Of a stretch of DNA of 64,000 bases, positions 51,356 through 58,755 are shown piece by piece. The DNA is taken from assembly GCA_964528755.1 (NCBI GenBank), contig CAZGWN010000001.1, positions 129,974-193,973 of the forward strand, given 5' to 3'. A program made the position numbers and the translations under genes. How positions within the stretch are numbered: the first letter of the stretch is position 1; every line of letters starts with the position of its first letter. This DNA comes from Raineyella sp964528755 (lineage in GTDB: Bacteria; Actinomycetota; Actinomycetes; Propionibacteriales; Propionibacteriaceae). Under the pieces are notes generated by a model. The model searched no databases and had not been told where the DNA came from. It saw only the letters and a program-made list of their open reading frames with translations.

Positions 51356-52543
51356 ATGAAGGTCATCATCATCGGGGCCGGTATCGGCGGAACCAGCGCG
51401 GGCATCGCCCTGCGACGACTCGGCCACGACGTCGTGATCTACGACCAGATGCGCGAGAACAAGCCCGTCGGCGCGGCGCTCTCCCTGTGGTCCAACGGCG
51501 TGAAGGTCCTCAACTGGCTCGGCCTGGCCGACGAGGTCGCCGCGCTCGGCGGTGACATGGCCGACATGGCCTATCTCGACGGGCACACCGGCGAGGTGCT
51601 GTGCGACTTCTCACTGGCAGCGGTCACGGCACGGACGGGGCAGAAGCCCTACCCCGTCGCGCGGGCCGACCTCCAGGCGCTGCTGATGCGGACCTTCGGA
51701 CTCGACCGGATACGGCTCCGGATGAAGATGGTCGGGATCGCCGACGACGGCGAGCAGGTCACCGCGACCTTCGCCGACGGCACGACCGACACCGCCGACC
51801 TGCTCATCGGCGCCGACGGCGCCCGGTCGATCACCCGGGCCTACGTCCAGCCCGACGGAACCGCCCCGATCGAGCGGGAGTATTCCGGCTACACGAACTT
51901 CAACGGCCTCGTCGCGGTGGACGAGGCGATCGGGCGGCCCACCGCGTGGACCACCTACGTCGCCGAGGGCAAGCGTGCCGCCGTCATGCCGGTGGCCGGG
52001 GACCGGTTCTACTTCTGGTTCGACGTGCCCCAGCCGGCCGGCCTGCCGTACGAGCGGACCGAGGGCAAGGCGCCACTGGAACAGGCCTTCGCCGGATGGG
52101 CACCCGGTGTGCAGCGGTTGATCGAGGCGATCGACCCGGCCGTCTCACTCAATCGGGTCGAGATCTGGGACATCACGCCCTTCCCCACCTGGGTGAAGGG
52201 CCGGGTGGCCATCCTCGGCGACGCCGCCCACAACACGGCCCCCGACATCGGCCAGGGCGCCTGCTCGGCACTGGAGGACACGTTCGCGCTCGGGATCGCC
52301 TTCGCCACCAACACCGTGGGCATCGAGGACACCCTGCGCCGGTACGAGAAGATCCGCGCCGATCGCGCCGGTGATCTCGTGCTGCGCGCCCGCAAGCGGG
52401 GCGACGAGACCCATGCGTACGATCCCGACGCCACGGCCGCCTGGTACCGCAGCCTGCGCGGCGCCGACGGTGAGCGGATCATCGGCGGCATCGTCGGCAA
52501 CATCGAGGACAGCCCGGTCAACCTCGGCGGTGGCCTGCTCTAG
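51356..52543 (+). CDS. hpxO: FAD-dependent urate hydroxylase
   Basis: Encodes 395 residues of the aromatic hydroxylase fold. GAGIGGTSAGIALRRLGHDVV is the FAD-binding loop (written as two overlapping segments), KPVGAALSLWSNGVKVL, GDAAHNTAPDIGQGACSALED and the PVAGDRFYFWFDVPQPAG stretch correspond to HpxO of Klebsiella. It oxidises urate to 5-hydroxyisourate with NAD(P)H and O2, so no urate oxidase or cofactor-free enzyme is needed. The ATG has no Shine-Dalgarno and follows TAGATT (51343-51348) by seven bases, so a dedicated leaderless promoter is likely. Confidence 0.94.
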   Translation: MKVIIIGAGIGGTSAGIALRRLGHDVVIYDQMRENKPVGAALSLWSNGVKVLNWLGLADEVAALGGDMADMAYLDGHTGEVLCDFSLAAVTARTGQKPYPVARADLQALLMRTFGLDRIRLRMKMVGIADDGEQVTATFADGTTDTADLLIGADGARSITRAYVQPDGTAPIEREYSGYTNFNGLVAVDEAIGRPTAWTTYVAEGKRAAVMPVAGDRFYFWFDVPQPAGLPYERTEGKAPLEQAFAGWAPGVQRLIEAIDPAVSLNRVEIWDITPFPTWVKGRVAILGDAAHNTAPDIGQGACSALEDTFALGIAFATNTVGIEDTLRRYEKIRADRAGDLVLRARKRGDETHAYDPDATAAWYRSLRGADGERIIGGIVGNIEDSPVNLGGGLL

Positions 52544-52614
52544 TTGTACCGGGTAAACCTAGCCGGACCCCGGACGTCCAGGAGGCATCCCGGCCGAGGT
52601 CGACGACTTTTGCG

Positions 52615-52680
52615 ACAGACCTCGGCTCCCCCACCCGCGTACGAGAAGGCCTGCGTACGGGTGGGGGAGCCGAGGTCTGT
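52615..52680. terminator. Perfect 23-bp hairpin between convergent genes
   Basis: Arms 52615-52637 and 52658-52680 are exact inverted repeats with a 20-base loop. They lie between the hpxO stop and the NCS2 permease stop. It is probably a bidirectional terminator. No T-tract follows on either strand. Confidence 0.8.
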
Positions 52681-52690
52681 GCCGAATCGG

Positions 52691-54181
52691 TCAGCTACGC
52701 GGATCGCGTGCGTCGGACGGAGCGTCCGCCAGCACCGGCGCCGGGATGGCGCCGGTGCCTTCGGCGTCCGGGTGGACGAGCGCGGCGGGCGCGGTCCCGC
52801 GCACCGCATCGTGGGCGCTGAAGCCGGAGGGCTCGGCCTCGCGCATCTGGTCGGAGTTGAGCAGGAGGTTCAGCAGGATCGCGGCGATCGCCCCGGCCGT
52901 GATGCCCGAGTCGAAGATCAGCTGGAACCAGGTCGGGAAGTTGCTGTAGATCTCCGGCTCGACGGTCGGCAGCAGCGCGACGCCGACCGAGAGCGCGACG
53001 ACCAGGATGTTCTTGTTGGTAAAGGTGACCTTGGTGAGCGAGCGGATGCCGCTGGCCGCGACCATGCCGAACAGGGCGATGCCCGCGCCACCCAGGACCG
53101 CCCGCGGGACGGCCTCGACGATCGCCGCCACCTTCGGGATGAGTCCCAGGACGATGAGGATCGCCCCGGCCATGGTGGCGACGTAGCGGGACCGGACACC
53201 CGACAGCGACACCAACCCGACGTTCTGCGCGAAGGCCGTGTAGGGGAAGGTGTTGAACACGCCGCCCAGGACCGTGCCCAGGCCGTCGGCCCGCAGCCCG
53301 TCGGCGAGCTGGCGGCGGGTGACGGGCTTGCCGACGATCTCACCGACGGCGATCATGTCGCCCGTCGTCTCGGTCATGATGACCAGGCCGACGACGATCA
53401 TCGAGATCACCGAGGCGACCTCGAAGGACGGCAGCCCGAAGTGGAAGGGCGTGACAAAGGCGAACCAGCTCGCCTCGCCGACCCCCGACCAGTCGGTCAT
53501 CCCGGGCACGAGCAGCGCCACCAGGGTGCCGATGACCAGGCCCAGCAGCACCGACACCCGCGCCAGGGCGACGGGCGCGAACCGTTCGATCAGGACGATG
53601 AACAGCAACGTGCCGAAGGCGAAGGCGACGTTCAGCGGCACCGCGCCGGGATTGTCGTCCGTGGCGCCGGCAGTGATCCAGCCGGCCGCCACGCTCATCA
53701 GGGACAACCCGATGACGAGAATCACCGTGCCGGTCACGATCGGTGGGAAGAACCGGAGCAACTGCGCGAAGAACGGTGCGACAAGGATCATGAACAGGCC
53801 GCAGGCGATCACCGACCCGAAGACGGCCCGGATATCGTGGGTGGTGCCGATGGCGATCATCGGCCCCACCGCTGCGAAGGTCACCCCTTGCATCAGCGGA
53901 AGCCGTACGCCGAACCGCCAGAATCCGACCGACTGCACGATCGTCGCCACCCCGGCGATGAACAGGTCGGCGCTGATCAGATAGGCGAGGTCGGCGGCGG
54001 AATAGCCCAGGGCACCACCGACGATGAGCGGGACGGCTACCGCGCCCGCGTACAGGGCCAGGACATGCTGCAGACCGAGCGGAAACAGACGTGCCAGCGG
54101 CGGGATGGTGTCGACCCCGTTCTCTTCGGGATCGGGTCTCTTGTCGACCGGCTCGGCCGGTCTGTTCTCTGTCACGGTCAT
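52691..54181 (-). CDS. NCS2 family purine/urate permease
   Basis: Encodes 496 residues with about 14 helices. NCS2 signatures are FPLGLQHVLALYAGAVAVPL, LPLMQGVTFAAVGPMI, ETTGDMIAVGEIVGKPVTRR, and the TFPYTAFAQNVGLVSLSGVRSR block. In this context it is a urate or xanthine:proton symporter (PucJ/UacT type). AGAGGAGTCCCTCC precedes the ATG. The C-terminal tail is low-complexity Ala/Pro. It is on the opposite strand from hpxO and shares a terminator region with it. Confidence 0.9.
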   Translation of the reverse strand: MTVTENRPAEPVDKRPDPEENGVDTIPPLARLFPLGLQHVLALYAGAVAVPLIVGGALGYSAADLAYLISADLFIAGVATIVQSVGFWRFGVRLPLMQGVTFAAVGPMIAIGTTHDIRAVFGSVIACGLFMILVAPFFAQLLRFFPPIVTGTVILVIGLSLMSVAAGWITAGATDDNPGAVPLNVAFAFGTLLFIVLIERFAPVALARVSVLLGLVIGTLVALLVPGMTDWSGVGEASWFAFVTPFHFGLPSFEVASVISMIVVGLVIMTETTGDMIAVGEIVGKPVTRRQLADGLRADGLGTVLGGVFNTFPYTAFAQNVGLVSLSGVRSRYVATMAGAILIVLGLIPKVAAIVEAVPRAVLGGAGIALFGMVAASGIRSLTKVTFTNKNILVVALSVGVALLPTVEPEIYSNFPTWFQLIFDSGITAGAIAAILLNLLLNSDQMREAEPSGFSAHDAVRGTAPAALVHPDAEGTGAIPAPVLADAPSDARDPRS

Positions 54182-54277
54182 GGAGGGACTCCTCTGTTCG
54201 AGCGGCGCGCCGGGGATCCGACGCGCAGTGACGGAAGGATGGATGGGAAGAACGGGGTAAGGGCCCGTACGAGGCCG

Positions 54278-55576
54278 TCAGCCGGCCAGGTCGGCGCGTT
54301 CGAGCTGGTCGCTCATCCGCTCGAGGTCGACCTCGGCGGCCGTGACCTGCCTGGTGCCGTTGTAGACGTCGCGGTCGATCTCGCCCTCGGGTTGGGCGAC
54401 GAGCATCGCCACGAAGGTGTCACCGTTGACGTTGAGGAAGGTCCGGAAGATGCCGGTGAACCAGTCGACCGCGATGAGCAGGCCCACCGCCTGGAATGGC
54501 AGGCCGAGCGTGGTCGCGAGGAACATCGCCACGACCGGGAACCCGCCCGGCACGGTGATCGTGCCCATGTTGAGCAGGATGGCCAGTGCCATGCCCAGCA
54601 CGATCTGTCCCGGGCTCAACGTGACACCGCCGGACTGGGCGAGGAACATGATGACGATCATGTAGTTGAGGACGGCTCCGTACGACCCCATGGTCAGGCC
54701 GACCGACAGGGTGAAGTTCGCGACGCGCTGGCTGACGCCGATCTTCTCGACGGTGTTGCGCAACACCGTTGGGAAGGTGACGGCCGAGCTGGTGGTGGTG
54801 ATGGCGATCAGCGTCTGCTCGGCCAGCTTCGACGGCAATTTCCTGGGATCCAGGCCGGTACGCATCGCGACCACGGCGACGAACACCAAGAACAGGACCA
54901 CGACACCGATCAGGGTCGCGCCGAGGTATTTCAGCGCCGTCGTGACAACGGCAAATCCCACCTCGCCGGCAAGGGCGGCCAGCAGGCAGAACACTCCGAT
55001 CGGGGCCACGTACATCACCAGCCGGATCATGATGAGCACGACCTGCTGGATCTGGTCGAGGACATTGAGGACGAGCGTGTTGCCGGACTTGGCCACGTAG
55101 CGGTTGAGCGCCAGACCGAACAGCAGGGAGAAGACGATGATCGGGACCATCGACGCCGTCGACATCGCATTGACGATGTTGGTCGAGACGAACCCGAGGA
55201 TGGTGTCCTGCCAGCCCGTCGCCTCGGCCGCCGACTCCTGCAGCGTGGGGTCGAGCTCCCCCTGGAACGTCATCCCGACCCCGGGGCGGATGAACGAGCC
55301 CAGCAACCACGCGAGGATGGCCGCGACGGCGGAGAAGCCGATCATCCAGCCGAAGGTCCGGGCCGCCATCCTGCCCATTCCCGACCCCGTCATGCTGCCG
55401 GTCGCGACGATGACCGACGCCATCACCAGCGGGACGATCGACATCTGGATCAGTCGGATGAACAGATCGCCGATGAACTTCACGTTGCCTGCCCAGTCGC
55501 CGACGATCAGGCCGAAGACGATGCCGGCGATCGCGGCGATGCCGATCTGGAGGGCGGGATGTCGGAGTGCCTTCAT
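54278..55576 (-). CDS. Dicarboxylate/amino acid:cation symporter (DAACS)
   Basis: Encodes 432 residues of the glutamate/C4-dicarboxylate symporter family. Helical-hairpin signatures are TTTSSAVTFPTVLRNTVEKIG and TMGSYGAVLNYMIVIMFLAQ, with VPGGFPVVAMFLATTLGLP. It moves acidic amino acids or dicarboxylates in with Na+ or H+. Although it is next to the NCS2 permease (96 bases), nothing proves a link to purine metabolism. A nitrogen- or carbon-donor role is a guess. AGAGGAAGACACCC sets the start at 55576. Confidence 0.88.
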   Translation of the reverse strand: MKALRHPALQIGIAAIAGIVFGLIVGDWAGNVKFIGDLFIRLIQMSIVPLVMASVIVATGSMTGSGMGRMAARTFGWMIGFSAVAAILAWLLGSFIRPGVGMTFQGELDPTLQESAAEATGWQDTILGFVSTNIVNAMSTASMVPIIVFSLLFGLALNRYVAKSGNTLVLNVLDQIQQVVLIMIRLVMYVAPIGVFCLLAALAGEVGFAVVTTALKYLGATLIGVVVLFLVFVAVVAMRTGLDPRKLPSKLAEQTLIAITTTSSAVTFPTVLRNTVEKIGVSQRVANFTLSVGLTMGSYGAVLNYMIVIMFLAQSGGVTLSPGQIVLGMALAILLNMGTITVPGGFPVVAMFLATTLGLPFQAVGLLIAVDWFTGIFRTFLNVNGDTFVAMLVAQPEGEIDRDVYNGTRQVTAAEVDLERMSDQLERADLAG

Positions 55577-55730
55577 GGGTGTCTTCCTCTGCTCGGGGGC
55601 CGGCACGGCGCCGGTTCGGGGTGTCGTCGTGAGGTCGACGTGCACCGCGGCCACACTCGACACGCTAGGAACTGGTTGTGTTCATGGCGTGTCGGCTCTA
55701 TGACAGAGTCGTTTCACTTGTCGAGGCGTT

Positions 55731-55744
55731 GAAAGGTTGCTTTC
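55731..55744 (-). promoter_or_regulatory. GAAA-N6-TTTC dyad upstream of the symporter
   Basis: GAAAGGTTGCTTTC lies about 155 bases upstream of the symporter start in the divergent region. It matches the outline of the sites before the acetamidase-allB operon and the NCS1 permease. Confidence 0.35.
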
Positions 55745-55839
55745 ACCCCCGCGGGCGCGGCGTCTGCCGCGCGACGCCCGGACGGACCACCGCTCGCACG
55801 GTCTGCGGCACCACCTTCGCCGGTGAGCACCCGCATCGC

Positions 55840-55858
55840 TACACTCCTGTCGACAGGA
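55840..55858 (+). promoter_or_regulatory. TACACT hexamer abutting a 14-bp palindrome
   Basis: TACACT (55840-55845) resembles a -10 hexamer. The palindrome TCCTGTCGACAGGA (55845-55858) begins at its last base. The pair is a likely promoter plus operator for the PH-like/SPFH genes. Confidence 0.45.
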
Positions 55859-55886
55859 ACGCGGCCGGACCTGGGGGGAAGAGCCG

Positions 55887-56480
55887 ATGACGGGGTACAA
55901 CCTGCTACCGAACGAGGTCGTCATCCTCCGCGAGGGGGGTGTCGCACACGGCGGATCCTTCGCCGTCCACACCAACGAGCTCATGCTCACGAACCTGCAC
56001 CTGGTGCTCACCGAAAAGGGCATCTTCGGCAACGTGAAGGGCGTCCGTATCTACCCGCTTCAGCAGCTCAAGGTGTACAACGGGCGGGCCCAGGCTCTCC
56101 TCGGGGAGAACTCGAACGGCAAGATCGTCCTTGAAACCTATTTCCTCCGCGGGCAGGACTCCTTTGCCTTCGAGTCCAGCCCGAAGGCCACGACCCTCGC
56201 CTGGATCTCAAAGATCAATGAGGTCGTCACCGGCCAAAAGATCCCGGAACCCGAACCAGAGGCCGGGCCAAGGAAAGCGCTACCCGGCACGGCAGCCGTG
56301 GCAGATGTTCTCAAGGGCACCTTCGACGTGTTCAAAGAGAGATTCGGCACGAAGCCGGCAACGCCGCCGCCAACGCCTGCACAGATTGCCGGAAAGTGTC
56401 GATCCTGCGGGGCCCCGTTGTCGGGCCTACAGGGCCTGACGGTGACCTGCGCGTACTGCGGGTCAGCTCAGCAACTCTGA
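55887..56480 (+). CDS. PH-like domain protein with C-terminal zinc ribbon
   Basis: Encodes 197 residues. The first 115 residues fit a pleckstrin-homology-like (bPH) sandwich. A charged Pro/Ala linker follows, ending in a four-cysteine zinc ribbon, CRSCGAPL...CAYCG (about 172-193). The GC content is visibly lower than in the neighbouring operons. It is followed after 25 bases by an SPFH protein, and such pairs are seen with phage-shock and membrane-stress modules (Bacillus YdjG/YdjI type). The ligand and function are unknown. GGGGGAAGAGCCG supports the ATG. Confidence 0.7.
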   Translation: MTGYNLLPNEVVILREGGVAHGGSFAVHTNELMLTNLHLVLTEKGIFGNVKGVRIYPLQQLKVYNGRAQALLGENSNGKIVLETYFLRGQDSFAFESSPKATTLAWISKINEVVTGQKIPEPEPEAGPRKALPGTAAVADVLKGTFDVFKERFGTKPATPPPTPAQIAGKCRSCGAPLSGLQGLTVTCAYCGSAQQL

Positions 56481-56505
56481 CGTCGGGCTCGAGAGGACTT
56501 CACCA

Positions 56506-57639
56506 GTGGGCATCGTTCAGGCTTTCAGGGGAGCACTTGGGGCCACCCTGGCCGATCAATGGCAAGATATCATCACCGCCGGCGCGTTCAGCGAGGACAC
56601 GGTTGTCGCACCGGGCGTCTATCAGCAGACCAACAACGGCCGCGGATCGAACTTCGGCGGTTCGGCCGACATTATTTCAAATGGGTCGAAGATTTTCGTC
56701 CCCGAGAACACGGCCGCCTTCATCTTCAGCCAGGCCGGCATCGAGGAGATCGTCACACAGCCCGGTGGATACGAGTACCGGAATGGCCAGCCAAGCATCT
56801 TCAACGGTGACGGCTTTACAGCGTCGCTGGCCCAACCGGCATTCGACAGCTTCCGGTTCGGCGGTCAACCGTCGGGCCAGAAGTACGTCTCCTTCGTCAA
56901 CCTGCGCGAGATTCGTGGCCTGAAGTTCGGGACGCGCGGACCGATGGTATACCATGACCGCTTCTACCAGGCGGACCTGGAGCTGACCGCATTCGGCACG
57001 TTCTCGTTGCGGGTCGTGGACGCCGTTGCTTTCGTCCGCAACTTCCTGCCGGCAAACACTCGCCACTACGCCTTCAGCAGCCCCGAGGCCCGCCGACAGA
57101 TCTCATCAGAGTTCATGCAGGCACTGATCGTGGCAGTCAACGCGCTGTCGGCCGCGTACCGGATTTCCGAGCTGCCGGCACACGCCGGCGAGATCTCACG
57201 GGCGATCTCGGACGACGGCGCGGCGCTGGGTTCCTGGATTGTCCGCTACGGCCTGGATGTCGTCGACGTCGGCATCGAGAGCATCGAGCTCTCCCCCGAG
57301 TCCCGTGACCTCGTCAAGCGGTTCGCGGCAACTCGGATGAAGCTAGGCGCATTCGAGGGAATATCACAACAGGCCTCGAACGTCTCAGCCCAGCAGAATA
57401 TCTCTCAGGGCATCAGGGATCACGGACTCACGAATGCATCCGGCGCCATATTCGGCATCGGCCTGGCGCAATCGATCTCGCCCCAGACCGCAGCCCCCGT
57501 CGACCGGGGCACGCCCCCCGCGACTCCCTCACTCGATGACCAGATCGAGGCGGTCAAGAAACTGAAGGAACTACTTGACGCCGGGATTCTGTCGCAGGAC
57601 GAGTTCGACACGAAGAAGAAGCAGGTGATGGGGCTTTAG
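56506..57639 (+). CDS. SPFH domain protein with C-terminal SHOCT domain
   Basis: Encodes 377 residues from a GTG. The SPFH/YdjI-like core spans about 25-270, with IFVPENTAAFIFSQAGIEEIV, GTRGPMVYHDRFYQADLELTAFGTFSLRV and GLDVVDVGIESIELSPESRDL. The linker is Pro/Thr-rich. The last 30 residues (LDDQIEAVKKLKELLDAG and onward) are a SHOCT motif, common in bacterial membrane-stress proteins. It is the partner of the PH-like gene. No PspA is in the window. Codon use is less GC-rich than average, suggesting acquisition. Confidence 0.78.
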   Translation: MGIVQAFRGALGATLADQWQDIITAGAFSEDTVVAPGVYQQTNNGRGSNFGGSADIISNGSKIFVPENTAAFIFSQAGIEEIVTQPGGYEYRNGQPSIFNGDGFTASLAQPAFDSFRFGGQPSGQKYVSFVNLREIRGLKFGTRGPMVYHDRFYQADLELTAFGTFSLRVVDAVAFVRNFLPANTRHYAFSSPEARRQISSEFMQALIVAVNALSAAYRISELPAHAGEISRAISDDGAALGSWIVRYGLDVVDVGIESIELSPESRDLVKRFAATRMKLGAFEGISQQASNVSAQQNISQGIRDHGLTNASGAIFGIGLAQSISPQTAAPVDRGTPPATPSLDDQIEAVKKLKELLDAGILSQDEFDTKKKQVMGL

Positions 57640-57829
57640 TACCGACCGTCACCGGCGCACCGGCCGCAGGCGGTTCGGCGGCGGATCAGTCGCATGCGTC
57701 CGGGGCGGGTGCCGCTTCGAGGTTCGTCGTCCAGTCCTGTTGCCAAGCGATGGAACTAGTCGGGATCGTCGCTGTGGACGCCGTCGGTGAATCGTGTCGA
57801 TCGCGTGGTACGGGCCGTGGCACGACGAC

Positions 57830-58333
57830 CTATCGACCGAGAGATGCCCGCGCGTCCCGCAGCAGCAGGTAGAGGTGCAACGGATCCGTGGGCGACTTCC
57901 GGAACCCCACGGCTTCACAGAAGGCGGACACCTCGCCGTGCAGAGCATGGACGAGAAGGAGACGGACGCCGATGCGGTCGGCGGCGGCCAACGTCGCGAG
58001 AATCGCATTCCTGACGAGCGACCGGCCCAGCCCGAGCCCCTGCGCCCGCCGATCGACGGCGAGCCGGCCGAGGAGCACGGCAGGAACGGGGTCCGGCGCA
58101 TTGCGGCGGGCCCGTCCGGGCAGGTCGGCGTGCTCGACTGCGACAGCGGACAACGTGTAGTAGCCGATCACCCGTCCGCTGTCGGCATCGGTGCAGACAT
58201 AGCAGCGAGCGATATCCGAGACGTGATTGGCGAGGGCACGGTCCACCAGGTAGCGGTCCAGCGAGACTTCTCCCGACGCGAAGTCGGAGACGTCGTCGTC
58301 CGCCTGGATCGGGCGGGGTCGCAGAGGCCTCAC
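57830..58333 (-). CDS. GNAT-family toxin of a TacAT-like toxin-antitoxin pair
   Basis: Encodes 167 residues. The GNAT fold is shown by YTLSAVAVEHADLP, LLGRLAVDRRAQGLGLGRSLVRNAIL (acetyl-CoA loop) and FCEAVGFRKSPTDPLHLYLLL. This matches TacT-like toxins, which acetylate aminoacyl-tRNA to stop translation. The start overlaps the antitoxin stop (ATGA), so the antitoxin is translated first. A GNAT enzyme with another substrate is the alternative. Confidence 0.85.
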   Translation of the reverse strand: MRPLRPRPIQADDDVSDFASGEVSLDRYLVDRALANHVSDIARCYVCTDADSGRVIGYYTLSAVAVEHADLPGRARRNAPDPVPAVLLGRLAVDRRAQGLGLGRSLVRNAILATLAAADRIGVRLLLVHALHGEVSAFCEAVGFRKSPTDPLHLYLLLRDARASLGR

Positions 58334-58626
58334 TCCGCCTCATCCCACGGCTCGTCCGCATTCAGGAGCTCGGCCAGCTCGTGAATGCGTCGGCCGGGGC
58401 GGTCAAGGATGGCCGTGAACTGCGCCCACGCCGCATCGGAGAGGCGGAAGACCCGGCGGTCGGCCAGGGCGTCCTCAGCACGGGCGACCGCGGCCGTGGT
58501 GACGAACTCCGTGAGCGACTGCCCGGAGGCGGCCGCAGCATCCCGGATCAAGGCATCCTGGTCGGGGGTCAGTCGTACGGCGAGTCGGGCTTGCTTGCGT
58601 GGTGTGGTCTCGGGATCCGCTGCCAT
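58330..58626 (-). CDS. DUF1778 antitoxin (TacA-like, ribbon-helix-helix)
   Basis: Encodes 98 residues. The N-terminal ribbon-helix-helix is RLAVRLTPDQDALIRDAAAASGQSLTEFV in segments, with the DUF1778 C-terminal helix (RVFRLSDAAWAQFTAILDRP), which wraps the toxin. It neutralises the GNAT toxin and represses the pair's promoter in characterised homologues. It is immediately upstream of the toxin with a four-base overlap. Confidence 0.87.
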   Translation of the reverse strand: MAADPETTPRKQARLAVRLTPDQDALIRDAAAASGQSLTEFVTTAAVARAEDALADRRVFRLSDAAWAQFTAILDRPGRRIHELAELLNADEPWDEAE

Positions 58627-58755
58627 GCACAGATTGTATGCCCATCAGGCGTACGACCGGACCCCCCGGGGCAGCGGAACTCACGTATGTGCCGGCCGAT
58701 TCGGTCGCGTTCCGTCCGACCGAGACATCAGACGCAACCCGTCGCCCCACCGCAG

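Larger units (their letters stand above)
55577..55886. other. Divergent regulatory region between symporter and PH/Zn-ribbon genes
   Basis: 310 bases without a gene. It contains GAAAGGTTGCTTTC (55731-55744), similar in outline to sites near the purine promoters. It also contains TACACT (55840-55845), which overlaps by one base a perfect 14-bp palindrome TCCTGTCGACAGGA (55845-55858). The palindrome lies 28 bases before the ATG of the PH-like gene. The GGGGGAAGAGCCG ribosome binding site lies at the right end. Nothing else is recognisable. Confidence 0.5.

Noticed and set aside
52544..55732. 1062-residue plus-strand frame opposite the two transporters
   Set aside because: Repetitive Asp/Arg/His/Gly composition typical of antisense shadows. 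Membrane proteins with known motifs are on the minus strand.
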